Of a stretch of 64,000 nt of DNA, positions 25,201 through 35,318 are shown one piece after another. The stretch lies in assembly GCF_030944405.1 (NCBI RefSeq), contig NZ_CP132339.1, forward strand, positions 3,534,001 to 3,598,000, read 5' to 3'. Each line of letters begins with the position of its first letter. Position 1 is the first letter of the stretch. The translations under genes were made by a program, and so were the position numbers. The DNA comes from Janthinobacterium sp. J1-1 (GTDB lineage: Bacteria; Pseudomonadota; Gammaproteobacteria; Burkholderiales; Burkholderiaceae_D). Below the pieces are notes generated by a model. That model saw nothing but the letters and a program-made list of their open reading frames with translations, searched no databases and was not told the DNA's origin.

Positions 25201-28200
25201 ATGCATACTCTGAACAAGGGCTGGACGGTATCACAGGTCAGGCTATGGGCCGGCGGCTTGCTGCTGGCGCTGATTGTCGGCGGCACCCTGTATGCGGGGG
25301 CGCTGCGCACCATCAACGACGATGCGCGCCAGCGCTTCGACAACCTTGCCTACAGCGCCCAGCAGAGCCTGGTGGCGCGCGTGAAAAGCTATTCCGATCT
25401 GCTGCGCGGCATGGAGTCGCTGTTTCGCACCACTGAAAACCTGTCGCGCAAGCAGTTCCACGATTACGTGTCCGGGCTCGATATCGCGCACCAGTTTCCC
25501 GCCGTCGAATCGCTGAACTATGCGGTGGCCGTCAGCGCCGCCCAGCGCGCCGCCTTTGTCGACGCCGTGCGCGCCGACGACAGCCTGGTGGCGGGCGGCT
25601 ATCCCGCCTTCGATATCCGCCCGCCGGGCCAGCGCGCCGAGTACACTGTGCTGACCTTCCTCGAGCCCGATGTGCTGGTGGCCGAGCGCCAGGGCGTCGA
25701 TATCGGCGCCAACCCGGCCATCGCGCAGGCGCTGGCGCAGGCGCGCGACAGCGGCGAGATCAGCGCTTCGGGCCAGGTGATCCTGATCAAGGGGCCGCCG
25801 GCGCGCATCGGCCTGGGCATGCGCCTGCCGGTGTACCGCAACGGCATGCCGCGTGCCACCGTGGCCGAGCGCCGCGCCGCCTACAAGGGCTCGGTCGGGA
25901 TCGGCTTCGGCGTGGCGCAACTGGTGCGCAGCGCGCTGGAAGGCAATGCCCTGCAGCCGCTGCACCTGACCCTGTACAGCGCACCCGGGCCGTTTGCGAC
26001 CACCGGCGAACTGCAGCTCACGCCCCACGACCGGTTGCTGTTCAACGATAACGGCGACCTGGCGGCAAGCCCTCCCCAACCTGGCCAGGACGCCGCCTAT
26101 TTCGACCAGTTGCTGCCGATCGAATACCACGGCGGCTTGTGGAAAGCCCATTTCCGCGTGCGCAAGAGCGAGCTCTACAGCAGCTTCGACCGCTATCTGC
26201 CGGCGCTGGCGCTGGCCGTGGGCGTGGCCGGCACCTTGCTGGCCTACGGCTACATGCTGACCCTGTATCTGTCGCGGCGCAATGCCATGGCCCAGCGCGC
26301 CATGCTGGAATCAGTCCTCGACAGCGTCGATGCGTATGTCGTCGTGAAGGACGAAAACCTGCGCTTTCGTTATGTCAATGCGCGCATGCTGGAGATTCTC
26401 GAGCGGCCCATCGAGCAGGTCCTCGGGCGCCAGGCGGGCGAGCTGATCGGAGAGGAACTGGCGGCGACTTTCCATGCCCGCGAGCAGCAGATCTGCGCCA
26501 CCGGCGTCAAGTTCGTCGGCGAGGAACGCTTTGTCGACCTGCACGGCAAGGTGCATCACCTGTGGAGCGTCAAAGTGCCGATGGGCCCGCCGGGCGCCGT
26601 GACCGGCCTGATCGGCCTGTCCACCGACGTGACCGAACTGCACCAGCTCAAGGAGCGCGCCGACGCGGCCAGCCAGGCCAAGAGCGACTTCCTGTCGAAC
26701 ATGAGCCATGAAATCCGCACGCCGATGAACAGCATTATCGGCATGGCCCACCTGGCCCTGAAATCGGTGGCCGATGCGCGCCAGCGCGACTACCTGCAGA
26801 AAATCTACCATTCTGGCCAGCACCTGCTGGGCCTGATCAACGATATCCTCGATTTTTCCAAGATCGAGGCGGGCAAGCTGGAACTGGAGGTCAAGCAGTT
26901 CCGGCTCGATACCCTGCTGGCGAATATCTCCAGCCAGCTCGGCGAGGCGGCCGCCGCCAAGCCACTGCATCTGCATTTCGACATTGCGCGCGACTTGCCG
27001 CAGCGCTGGTGCGGCGACGCCCTGCGGCTCGAACAGGTCTTGCTGAACCTGACCAACAACGCCATCAAGTTTTCCGACAGCGGCCATGTGTACGTGCGCG
27101 TGCGCATGGACGCGGAGGGCGGCCGCCAGGCCATGCTGCGCTTCGAGGTGCAGGACAGCGGCATCGGCATGAGCCCGGAAGAAGTGGCGCAGCTGTTCCG
27201 CTCCTTCCACCAGGCCGACGCGTCGACCACGCGCAAATATGGCGGCAGCGGCCTGGGGCTGGTGATCAGCAAGCAGCTGGCCGAGCTGATGGGCGGCGAG
27301 GTGGGCGTGCACAGCCAGCCGGGGCTGGGCAGCACCTTCTGGTTTACGGCCCGCCTGGACAAGTACGCGGGCGCGCCGGAAGACAGCGCCGGCGCGGGCG
27401 AGCCGCCGCTGCTGGACGTGATACGGGGCGCCTCCATCCTGCTGGTGGAAGACAATCTGTTCAGCCAGCAGGTGGGCTGCGAACTGCTGGAAGACGCGGG
27501 CGCCATCGTGCGCGTGGCCAATAACGGCCGCGAGGCGCTGGAACTGCTGGCCCGGCAAAGCTATGACTGCGTGCTGATGGACGTGCAGATGCCCGAGATG
27601 GATGGCTTCGAGGCGACCCGCCGCATCCGCGCCGATCCGCTGCTGGCGGGCCTCCTGGTGATCGCCATGACGGCCAATGCCGGCAGCGAAGACCGGGTGC
27701 GCTGCCTGGAGGCGGGCATGGATGAATTCCTCACCAAGCCGATCGCGCCCATGCTGCTGTTCCAGCTGCTGGCCAAATGGCTGCGCCGGCGTGGCGGCAT
27801 CGCCATGCAGGCGCCGGCTGCCGTGACGCCGGCCGGTGGCGCGCGCGACGCCGCGGTGCTCGACGTGGCGGCGCTGTCGCTGACCTTCAGCAACGATCCC
27901 GTCAAGATGCGCAAGTACGCCCAGCTGTTCCTCGACACGGCGCGCGACGGCCTGGCCGAAATGGAGCAGGCGCTGGCGCTGGAAGACCTGAAGCGCCTGG
28001 CCGACCTGGGCCACCGCACCAAGTCGTCGGCGCTGGCTGTCGGCGCGAATGCATTCGCGGCCCTGTGCCTGGCGCTGGAAGGCTTGCGCCATGGCGGCGA
28101 CCTGCCGCAGGCGCGCGCGCTGATGGCGGCCATGGGGCCGGCGCTGGCGCAGGTGGCCGAACAAATTTCCCTCGATTTTGCCAACAGCGACACCACCTGA
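25201..28200 (+). CDS. CHASE-PAS hybrid sensor histidine kinase with receiver and HPt domains
   Basis: Membrane phosphorelay sensor of 999 residues. Order: TM1 (about 12-32), extracytoplasmic CHASE domain (about 70-270, PAVESLNYAVAV, FLEPDV), TM2 (about 335-358), PAS (about 370-480), dimerisation/phospho-acceptor helix with His503 in MSHEIRTP, ATPase domain (NLTNNAIKFS, GSGLGLVISKQL), receiver with Asp794 (VLMDVQMPEMDGFEATRRIR), and C-terminal HPt with His938 (LGHRTKSSALAVGA). ATG 25201 is taken; a TTG two codons earlier is the alternative. No response regulator with an output domain is adjacent, so the output protein is unknown. CHASE domains sense small extracellular ligands. Confidence 0.9.
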   Translation: MHTLNKGWTVSQVRLWAGGLLLALIVGGTLYAGALRTINDDARQRFDNLAYSAQQSLVARVKSYSDLLRGMESLFRTTENLSRKQFHDYVSGLDIAHQFPAVESLNYAVAVSAAQRAAFVDAVRADDSLVAGGYPAFDIRPPGQRAEYTVLTFLEPDVLVAERQGVDIGANPAIAQALAQARDSGEISASGQVILIKGPPARIGLGMRLPVYRNGMPRATVAERRAAYKGSVGIGFGVAQLVRSALEGNALQPLHLTLYSAPGPFATTGELQLTPHDRLLFNDNGDLAASPPQPGQDAAYFDQLLPIEYHGGLWKAHFRVRKSELYSSFDRYLPALALAVGVAGTLLAYGYMLTLYLSRRNAMAQRAMLESVLDSVDAYVVVKDENLRFRYVNARMLEILERPIEQVLGRQAGELIGEELAATFHAREQQICATGVKFVGEERFVDLHGKVHHLWSVKVPMGPPGAVTGLIGLSTDVTELHQLKERADAASQAKSDFLSNMSHEIRTPMNSIIGMAHLALKSVADARQRDYLQKIYHSGQHLLGLINDILDFSKIEAGKLELEVKQFRLDTLLANISSQLGEAAAAKPLHLHFDIARDLPQRWCGDALRLEQVLLNLTNNAIKFSDSGHVYVRVRMDAEGGRQAMLRFEVQDSGIGMSPEEVAQLFRSFHQADASTTRKYGGSGLGLVISKQLAELMGGEVGVHSQPGLGSTFWFTARLDKYAGAPEDSAGAGEPPLLDVIRGASILLVEDNLFSQQVGCELLEDAGAIVRVANNGREALELLARQSYDCVLMDVQMPEMDGFEATRRIRADPLLAGLLVIAMTANAGSEDRVRCLEAGMDEFLTKPIAPMLLFQLLAKWLRRRGGIAMQAPAAVTPAGGARDAAVLDVAALSLTFSNDPVKMRKYAQLFLDTARDGLAEMEQALALEDLKRLADLGHRTKSSALAVGANAFAALCLALEGLRHGGDLPQARALMAAMGPALAQVAEQISLDFANSDTT

Positions 28201-28248
28201 CGCAGGCAGCGGCGATAATAGGCGCTGGCCCACCCTGAACCTCATCGC

Positions 28249-31200
28249 ATGCACACTCCCATCACGCCTGGCCTGTTGATTTTGCACGGCAACCAGCTGG
28301 AACACCTGCGCGCCGCCGTCTTCCAGTGGCTGCGCAATCATCCGCTGGCGCCGCTGGAAACCGATATCTTCCTGGTGCAGTCGAACGGCGTGGCCGAATG
28401 GCTGAAAATCGCGCTGGCCGAGGAAATGGGCGTGTGCGCCGCCACCCGCATCGCCCTGCCGGCGCGCCTGCTGTGGGAAAGCTACCGCGGCATGCTGGGC
28501 CGCGAGCGCGTGCCGCGCGTGTCGCCGTTCGATAAATCTCCGCTCACCTGGCGTCTGATGCGGCTGCTGCCGTCCCTGCTGGCCGACCCTGTTTTTGCGC
28601 CGCTGCGCTACTTCCTGGCCGATGGCGATTGCGAACGGCGGCTGCAGCTGGCCGAACGCCTGGCCGATCTGTTCGACCAGTACCAGGTGTACCGCGCCGA
28701 CTGGCTGGCCGACTGGGCGGCCGGGCGCAATGTGCTGAAAACGGCGCGCGGCGACGCTGTCGCACTCAAGGAAGAGCAGTTGTGGCAGCCGCAGCTGTGG
28801 CGCGCCGTCAACGCCGACGTCGAGGCGTTCGAGCGCGACACGGGCCGCGCCGATATCCACGACGCCTTCCTGGCGGCGATCGCCGCCGGCGAACTGCCTG
28901 CCGGCAAGCTGCCGCGCCGGGTGGTGCTGTTCGGCGTGTCGGCCTTGCCGTATCAAACCCTGCAGGCGCTGGCGGCGCTGGCGCGCCACACGCAGGTGGT
29001 GCTGGCCGTGCCCAACCCCTGCCAGTACTACTGGGGCGACATCATCGAAGGGCGCGACCTGCTGCGCGCCAGCTACAAGCGCCAGCAGCAGCGCAACGGC
29101 CAGGATCTGGCGCAGCTGCCGCTGGAAGAACTGCATGCGCACAGCCATCCGCTGCTGGCCAGCTGGGGCCGGCAAGGGCGCGACTTTATCCGCATGCTCG
29201 ACGAATTCGACGAACAGGCGCACGCCGAAGGGCGCGACGACAGCCTGCGCATCGACCTGTTCGGCGAAGAGCAGGGCGTCACGTTATTACAGCAGGTGCA
29301 AGTCGCCATCCGCGAACTGCGTCCCCTGGCAGAACATGAGCAGGTGCCGCCCGAGGAGGATGACCGCTCGATCGAATTTCACATCACGCACAGCGTGCAG
29401 CGCGAAGTCGAGGTGCTGCACGACCAGCTGCTGGCGATGTTTGCGCACAGCAGCCAGACCGGCCTGCGCCCGCGCGACGTGGTGGTGATGGTGCCTGACA
29501 TCGATGTGTTCACGGCGGCGATCCACGCCGTCTTCGGCCAGCACCGCCGCACGGACGCACGCTTTATTCCGTTCGAGATCGGCGACGTCAAGGACCGCAG
29601 CGTCAATCCGCTGCTGGTCGCCCTGGAATGGCTGCTGCAACTGCCGCTGCAGCGCTGCCGCCAGAGCGAGGTGCGCGACTTGCTCGATGTGCCGGCGCTG
29701 GCCGCGCGCTTCGGCCTGCAGGGCGACGATCTCGACACCCTGGGCGCGTGGATCGAAGGGGCCGGCGTGCGCTGGGGCCTGGACCGCGAACACCGCGCCG
29801 GCCTGGGCCTGGGCGCGGCCGGCGAGCAGAATGCCTGGATCTTCGGCGTGCGGCGCATGCTGCTCGGCTACGCCAGTGGCGGCGGCGCCAGTTTCGACGG
29901 CATCGAGCCGTACGCGGAAGTCGGCGGCCTGGACGCCGCGCTGGCGGGCTCCTTGGCGCAGCTGGTCGAGGCGCTCTTGCACTGGCGCGCCGTGCTGGCG
30001 CAATCGCGCACGCCGGCGCAATGGGGCGTGCAGGCGAGGGCGCTGCTGGCGCGCTTTTTCGAGGCCGGCGACGAGGGCGACCGCCTGACCCTGGCGCAGC
30101 TGGAGGGCGCGCTGCAGGGCTGGCTGGAAACCTGCGAACATGCGGGCTTTGTCGAGACGGTGCCGCTCGACGTCTTGCGCGTGGCCTGGCTGGGCGCGCT
30201 CGACGAGCCGACCCTGAACCACCAGTTCGTTTCCGGTGGCGTGACCTTCTGCACCCTGATGCCGATGCGCGCCGTGCCGTTTCGCGTGGTATGCCTGCTG
30301 GGCATGAACGACGGCGACTTCCCGCGCCGCGCGCCGAAAGCCGATTTCGATTTGCTGGCGCTGCCCGGCATGGCGCGCCCGGGCGACCGCTCGCGCCGCG
30401 ACGACGACCGCTACCTGATGCTCGAAGCCCTGCTGGCGGCGCGCGATAAATTGTATGTCAGCTGGGTCGGGCGCAATGTGCGCGACAATTCCGAGCAGCC
30501 GCCTTCGGTGCTGGTGTCGCAGTTGCGCGACTACCTGGCCGCCGGCTGGTCGCTCGACCGTGATTTGAACACGCTGACCACCGCGCATGCGCTGCAGCCG
30601 TTCAGCCGCCGCTATTTCGAGGATGGCGGCTTGCTGACCTATGCCGGCGAATGGCGGATCGCCCATGCCGAGGCCGGCCAGTCGCCCGACCTGCTGGCGC
30701 TGGGGCCCTACGAACTCGATCCTGGCACCCGGCTGAGCCTGGGCGAACTGGCCAGTTTCGTGCGCCAGCCCGTCAAGTATTTTTTCCGCCGCCGCCTCAG
30801 CGTGCACTTTGCCGACGCCGCCATGCTGGGCGAGGACGAAGAACCGTTCGGCCTGAATGCCCTGGAGCGTTATCTGCTGGAAGACACCATGCTCGATGAT
30901 GGCGGCGCGCAGGAAGTGCTGGCGGACGTGCGCGCCGGTTTGCAGGCGCGCGCCGACAAGCTGGCGCGCGAAGGCGTGCTGCCGATCGGCCTGATCGGCC
31001 GGCAGGTGCAGGAGCAGCTGGTCGAGGCGCTGGTGCCGGTGCGCAGCGCCTGGCTGTCCTTGCGCGCCTCGTTTCCCGAGGCGGCCGCCAAGCGCGCCAT
31101 CGCGCTGCCGTTCGGCGAGCTGCTGGTGGAGGACTGGCTCGACAAATTGCGCGGCAACGATGGTGAAACGGCCTGGCTGGAGCAGATCTCGTCCAAGGTG

Positions 31201-31665
31201 ATGGACAAGTCCGGCCTGGCGCGTGGCGACAAACTGATGCTGATGTGGCTGCGCCAGCTGGCCGCCGCCGCGATTGGTTTCCCCGTCACCGGTTACCTGG
31301 TGGCGCGCGACGCCATCGTCAGCATGGCGCCGCTCGACCCGGCCGCCTCGCGCGCGGCGCTGGCCACCTTGCTGGCGCTGTGGCGCGAAGGCATGAACCA
31401 CCCGCTGCCGACGGCCTGCAAGACGGGCCTGGCGCTGGTGCAGGAGGGCGATCCGCGCGCCGTGTATGACGGCGGCTTCGAGATTGGCGGCGAGCGCGAG
31501 GAACTGTGCCTGGCCCGCTTGTGGCCCGAATTTTCCGCGCTGGCGGCCGAGGAGGCGTGGCAGGACTGCACGCGCGAGCTGTACGGCCCGCTGGCCGACT
31601 GGCTGCGCGAGCATGTCATCCTGGACCCGATAGGCGCGCCGGACGGCGCGGGAGAAGAACCATGA
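28249..31665 (+). CDS. recC: Exodeoxyribonuclease V subunit gamma
   Basis: Chi-recognition subunit of the RecBCD helicase-nuclease that processes double-strand ends for recombination and degrades linear foreign DNA. 1138 residues. The N-terminal third keeps inactive helicase-like features (LHGNQLEHLRAAVFQWL start; SNGVAEWLKIALAEE), the middle has VVMVPDID and GVTFCTLMPMRAVPFRVVCLLGMNDGDFPR, and the C-terminal part is a defunct nuclease domain (FVRQPVKYFFRRRL). This is the usual RecC pattern and length. The stop overlaps the start of recB (ATGA, 31662-31665). Confidence 0.93.
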   Translation: MHTPITPGLLILHGNQLEHLRAAVFQWLRNHPLAPLETDIFLVQSNGVAEWLKIALAEEMGVCAATRIALPARLLWESYRGMLGRERVPRVSPFDKSPLTWRLMRLLPSLLADPVFAPLRYFLADGDCERRLQLAERLADLFDQYQVYRADWLADWAAGRNVLKTARGDAVALKEEQLWQPQLWRAVNADVEAFERDTGRADIHDAFLAAIAAGELPAGKLPRRVVLFGVSALPYQTLQALAALARHTQVVLAVPNPCQYYWGDIIEGRDLLRASYKRQQQRNGQDLAQLPLEELHAHSHPLLASWGRQGRDFIRMLDEFDEQAHAEGRDDSLRIDLFGEEQGVTLLQQVQVAIRELRPLAEHEQVPPEEDDRSIEFHITHSVQREVEVLHDQLLAMFAHSSQTGLRPRDVVVMVPDIDVFTAAIHAVFGQHRRTDARFIPFEIGDVKDRSVNPLLVALEWLLQLPLQRCRQSEVRDLLDVPALAARFGLQGDDLDTLGAWIEGAGVRWGLDREHRAGLGLGAAGEQNAWIFGVRRMLLGYASGGGASFDGIEPYAEVGGLDAALAGSLAQLVEALLHWRAVLAQSRTPAQWGVQARALLARFFEAGDEGDRLTLAQLEGALQGWLETCEHAGFVETVPLDVLRVAWLGALDEPTLNHQFVSGGVTFCTLMPMRAVPFRVVCLLGMNDGDFPRRAPKADFDLLALPGMARPGDRSRRDDDRYLMLEALLAARDKLYVSWVGRNVRDNSEQPPSVLVSQLRDYLAAGWSLDRDLNTLTTAHALQPFSRRYFEDGGLLTYAGEWRIAHAEAGQSPDLLALGPYELDPGTRLSLGELASFVRQPVKYFFRRRLSVHFADAAMLGEDEEPFGLNALERYLLEDTMLDDGGAQEVLADVRAGLQARADKLAREGVLPIGLIGRQVQEQLVEALVPVRSAWLSLRASFPEAAAKRAIALPFGELLVEDWLDKLRGNDGETAWLEQISSKVMDKSGLARGDKLMLMWLRQLAAAAIGFPVTGYLVARDAIVSMAPLDPAASRAALATLLALWREGMNHPLPTACKTGLALVQEGDPRAVYDGGFEIGGEREELCLARLWPEFSALAAEEAWQDCTRELYGPLADWLREHVILDPIGAPDGAGEEP

Positions 31666-34600
31666 CCAGCCATCTGCTCAACCCGCTGGCATTTCCGCTG
31701 CACGGCTCGCGCCTGATCGAGGCGTCCGCCGGCACCGGCAAGACCTGGACCATCGCCGCGCTGTATGTGCGGCTGGTATTGGGCCATGGCGACGACGACA
31801 CGGCTTTTTCGCGCCCGCTGCTGCCGGCCGATATCCTGGTGATGACGTTTACCCGCGCCGCCACGCGCGAGCTGTCGAACCGGGTGCGCGAGCGCCTGAT
31901 CGAGGCGGCCGCTTATTTCCGCAATGAGTCCGATGGCAGCGATCCTTTTCTCGACGCGCTGCTCGATTCCTACCCGGACGACAGCGCGCGGCAAAAGGCG
32001 GCGCACCGGCTGATGCTGGCCGCCGAGACCATGGACGAGGCGGCGATCTTCACCATCGACGCCTGGTGCCAGCGCATGCTGCGCGAACACGCGTTCGACA
32101 GCGGCAGCCTGTTCGACGAAGAATTGGTCAGCGACGAGCAGGCGCTGTTCGAGGATGCGGCCCACGATTACTGGCGCCAGCAGGTCTACCCCCTGCGCGA
32201 GCAGGCGCTGGCCGTGCTGCTCGACTGCTGGCCCGATGTGGCGGCGCTGAAAAATGCCGTGCGCGACCTGGCGCGCCGGCCCGGCATGATGGGCCTCGGC
32301 GGCGAGGAAGCCTTGTCCTCGCTGATAGCCCGCGAACAGCAGGCTTTGGTGACGCAGCTGGCCGGCCTGAAGCAGGGCTGGGTCGCGCGCGCCAACGCCA
32401 TGGAGGCGTGGATCGCCGGCCACCGCGCCGCCAATCCCAAATGCTTCAACGGCGTCAAGATGAAACCCGATAACCTGGCAAAATGGTTCGACGGCCTGCG
32501 CCGCTGGGCGCAAGATCCCTTGCTGCTGATGCCGGCGATTACCGCCAAGGCCTGGGAGCGTTTGACGCCCGCCGGCATCGAGGACGCGTTCGCCAAGAGT
32601 TTCACGGCCAGCGTGCCCGAGTGCTTCGAGCACACCGAGCAGCTGGGGCTGGATCTCGCGGCCATCACGCCGCTGGCGCATACCCTGCACCTGCACGCGG
32701 CGGCAAGGATCGCGCACCGCATGGACAAGCTCAAGCGCCAGTCGCGCCAGTTCGGCTTTGCCGACATGCTGCAGCGCCTGCACGACGCGCTGGCCGGCGA
32801 GAACGGCGCCGCGCTGCGCCAGCGCATCGTGGAACAATATCCGCTGGCGATGGTCGACGAATTCCAGGATACGGCACCCGCCCAGTACCAGATTTTCAAC
32901 CTGCTGTACCGGATTGCCGACAACGATCCGGCCCAGGGACTGTTCCTGATCGGCGACCCGAAACAGTCGATCTACGGTTTTCGCGGGGCAGATATTCAAA
33001 GCTACCTGGCGGCGCGCCGCGCCACCGAGGGCCGCCACTACCAGCTGGGCACCAACTACCGCTCGACGGCGCCGCTGGTGGCCGCTGTCAACCAGCTGTT
33101 TTTGCACGCCGAGCGGCCGGAGGTGCCGTTGGGCGCCTTCCGCTACCGCACGCCGGACGCCAATCCGCTGCCGTTCGAGGCGGTCGCTGCCAAGGGGCGC
33201 GACGAACAACTGGTGAATGCGGACGGCGCGCTGCCGGCCCTGCTGGCCGCCTGCGCCAGCGACGAGTCGCTGCGCGGCGATACTTACCGCGCGTATTTTG
33301 CCGACCACTGCGCCGAGCATATCGTCGCCATGCTGAACGACCCGCAAGCGGGTTTTGACGGCCCCGATGGCTTTGCGCGCCTGCAGCCGGCCGATATCGC
33401 GGTGCTGGTGCGCGACCGCAAGGAGGCCGGCGCGATCCGCCGCGCATTGGCGCGCCGGCGCGTGGCCAGCGTGTATTTGTCCGACAAGGATTCCGTGATC
33501 GACAGCGAAGAAGCGGCCGATGTCCTGCGCTGGCTGGCGGCGCTGGCCAATCCGCTCGATGGCGGCCTGGCGCGCGCCGCGTTTGCCACCCGCACCATCG
33601 CCCTGCCGCTGGGTGAATTGGCGCGCCTGTCGAGCGACGAGCTGGAATGGGAACGCCGCATCGAACAACTGAAGGCGCTGCACCTGATCTGGCAGCGCCA
33701 GGGCGTGCTGGCCATGCTGCGCCGCTTTATCCACGAGCTGCAACTGCCGGCCATGCTGCTGCAGCAGACGGGCGGCGAGCGCCGGCTGACCAATCTGCTG
33801 CACCTGGCCGAACTGCTGCAATCGGCCAGCCGCCAGCTCGATGGCGAGCAGGCGCTGATACGCTGGCTGGCCGAGCAGATCGAGGGCGGCGGCGAGAGCG
33901 GCGACGAGCGCGTGCTGCGGCTGGAAAGCGACGCCGAGCTGGTGAAAGTGATCACCGTGCACAAGTCGAAGGGCCTGGAATATCCGCTGGTCTACCTGCC
34001 GTTTGCCGTCACGGCGCGCAAGGCCGAAAAACGCAACCGCAGCTTTGTCGACTATGCGGACGAGAATGGCGAGCGCCACCTGGACCTGTCGCTGTCGGAC
34101 GAGGCGATGGCCTTTGTCGAGGAAGCGCGCATCGAGGAAGACTTGCGCCTGCTGTACGTGGCGCTGACGCGCGCACGCCATTTTCTGTGGCTGGGCGTGG
34201 CCGCGCTGGCGGCGCGCAAGGCGGGCGAGAATACCCTGCACGAATCGGCGCTCGGCTATCTGCTGACGGGCGGTGACAAGCTGCCGGGCGAGCAGCTGCA
34301 GCAGCGCTGGCACGAGGTGTGCGGTGGCTGCGACGCGATCGCGATTGCCAGCCTGGCGCAGCCCGGGCCCGCCACCTTGTTGAACCGCATCGAGCATCGA
34401 CCCGAATTGCGCGAAGCGCCGCAATTCACGGGCCGCTTCGAGCGCGACTGGTCGGTCGGCAGTTTTACCTCGCTGACGCGCCAGATTGGCGCCGTGGCCA
34501 GCCATGTGCCGCAGCGGGCGCTGGAAGAAACCTTGCTAGAAGACGGTACAGGCGTGGCGCCGGCCCCCAGCCTGCCGGCGCCGCACACGGCCGACTCGCC

Positions 34601-35318
34601 GTGGCACCGTTTTCCGCGCGGCTCGATGCCCGGCAATTTCCTGCACGAGCAGCTCGAATGGATGGGCGGCGAAGGCTTCGATTGCGTGCATGACGCCACC
34701 TTCGATGCGCGCCTGGCCGCGCGCTGCGAGCGGGCTGGCTGGGGCAATCGCCAAGAGGACGCCATCGCCTGGTTGCGCGAGGTGGCCATCACGCCGCTGC
34801 CGCTGCTGGACGCCTCCCTGGCGCAGCTGGGCAGCACCTTGCCGGAGATGGAATTCTGGTTTCCCAGCGAGCACCTGGCCACCGAGGCGCTCGACCAGCT
34901 GTGCACGCGCTTGTTGCTCGATGGCGCGCCGCGCCCGGTGCTGCCGCGCCGCCAGCTGCACGGCATGCTGAAAGGCTTTGCCGACCTGGTGATCGAGCGC
35001 GAAGGGCGCTACTGGGTGCTCGACTACAAATCGAATGCCCTCGGCAATAACGACGCGAGCTACCACACCGAGGCGCTGGCGGCCGGCATGGCCCAGCACC
35101 GCTACGATATCCAGGGCGCCATCTATATGCTGGCGCTGCACCGGCTGCTGAAAAGCCGGCTGGGTGAACACTACGATCCGGCGCGCCAGCTGGGCGGGGC
35201 GATTTTCCTGTTCTTGCGCGGCATCGCCAATCCGGACACGCACGGCTGCTACTGGCTGGCGCCGCAGCTGGAACTGCTGGACGGCCTGGATCAATTACTG
35301 GAAGATACGCATGCATAG
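31662..35318 (+). CDS. recB: Exodeoxyribonuclease V subunit beta
   Basis: Motor and nuclease subunit of RecBCD, 1218 residues from ATG 31662; the longer open frame from 31506 lies inside recC. The N-terminal SF1 (UvrD-type) 3'-5' helicase has Walker A ASAGTGKT (Lys27), motif Ia VMTFTRAATRELSNRV, motif II MVDEFQDTAP, QSIYGFRGADI, and the late motifs VHKSKGLEYPLVYLPF and LLYVALTRAR. The C-terminal nuclease domain has GFADLVIE followed by LDYKSN (Asp1121, Lys1123), the catalytic Asp/Lys of RecB-family nucleases. Ends 8 bp inside recD. Confidence 0.95.
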   Translation: MTSHLLNPLAFPLHGSRLIEASAGTGKTWTIAALYVRLVLGHGDDDTAFSRPLLPADILVMTFTRAATRELSNRVRERLIEAAAYFRNESDGSDPFLDALLDSYPDDSARQKAAHRLMLAAETMDEAAIFTIDAWCQRMLREHAFDSGSLFDEELVSDEQALFEDAAHDYWRQQVYPLREQALAVLLDCWPDVAALKNAVRDLARRPGMMGLGGEEALSSLIAREQQALVTQLAGLKQGWVARANAMEAWIAGHRAANPKCFNGVKMKPDNLAKWFDGLRRWAQDPLLLMPAITAKAWERLTPAGIEDAFAKSFTASVPECFEHTEQLGLDLAAITPLAHTLHLHAAARIAHRMDKLKRQSRQFGFADMLQRLHDALAGENGAALRQRIVEQYPLAMVDEFQDTAPAQYQIFNLLYRIADNDPAQGLFLIGDPKQSIYGFRGADIQSYLAARRATEGRHYQLGTNYRSTAPLVAAVNQLFLHAERPEVPLGAFRYRTPDANPLPFEAVAAKGRDEQLVNADGALPALLAACASDESLRGDTYRAYFADHCAEHIVAMLNDPQAGFDGPDGFARLQPADIAVLVRDRKEAGAIRRALARRRVASVYLSDKDSVIDSEEAADVLRWLAALANPLDGGLARAAFATRTIALPLGELARLSSDELEWERRIEQLKALHLIWQRQGVLAMLRRFIHELQLPAMLLQQTGGERRLTNLLHLAELLQSASRQLDGEQALIRWLAEQIEGGGESGDERVLRLESDAELVKVITVHKSKGLEYPLVYLPFAVTARKAEKRNRSFVDYADENGERHLDLSLSDEAMAFVEEARIEEDLRLLYVALTRARHFLWLGVAALAARKAGENTLHESALGYLLTGGDKLPGEQLQQRWHEVCGGCDAIAIASLAQPGPATLLNRIEHRPELREAPQFTGRFERDWSVGSFTSLTRQIGAVASHVPQRALEETLLEDGTGVAPAPSLPAPHTADSPWHRFPRGSMPGNFLHEQLEWMGGEGFDCVHDATFDARLAARCERAGWGNRQEDAIAWLREVAITPLPLLDASLAQLGSTLPEMEFWFPSEHLATEALDQLCTRLLLDGAPRPVLPRRQLHGMLKGFADLVIEREGRYWVLDYKSNALGNNDASYHTEALAAGMAQHRYDIQGAIYMLALHRLLKSRLGEHYDPARQLGGAIFLFLRGIANPDTHGCYWLAPQLELLDGLDQLLEDTHA

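Noticed and set aside
26311..29223. 970-codon open frame on the minus strand
   Set aside because: It lies antisense to the hybrid kinase and recC, has low-complexity His/Gln/Arg composition and no motif. High GC produces such frames; the same holds for the minus frame 31293-34505 and the plus frame 6935-9652.
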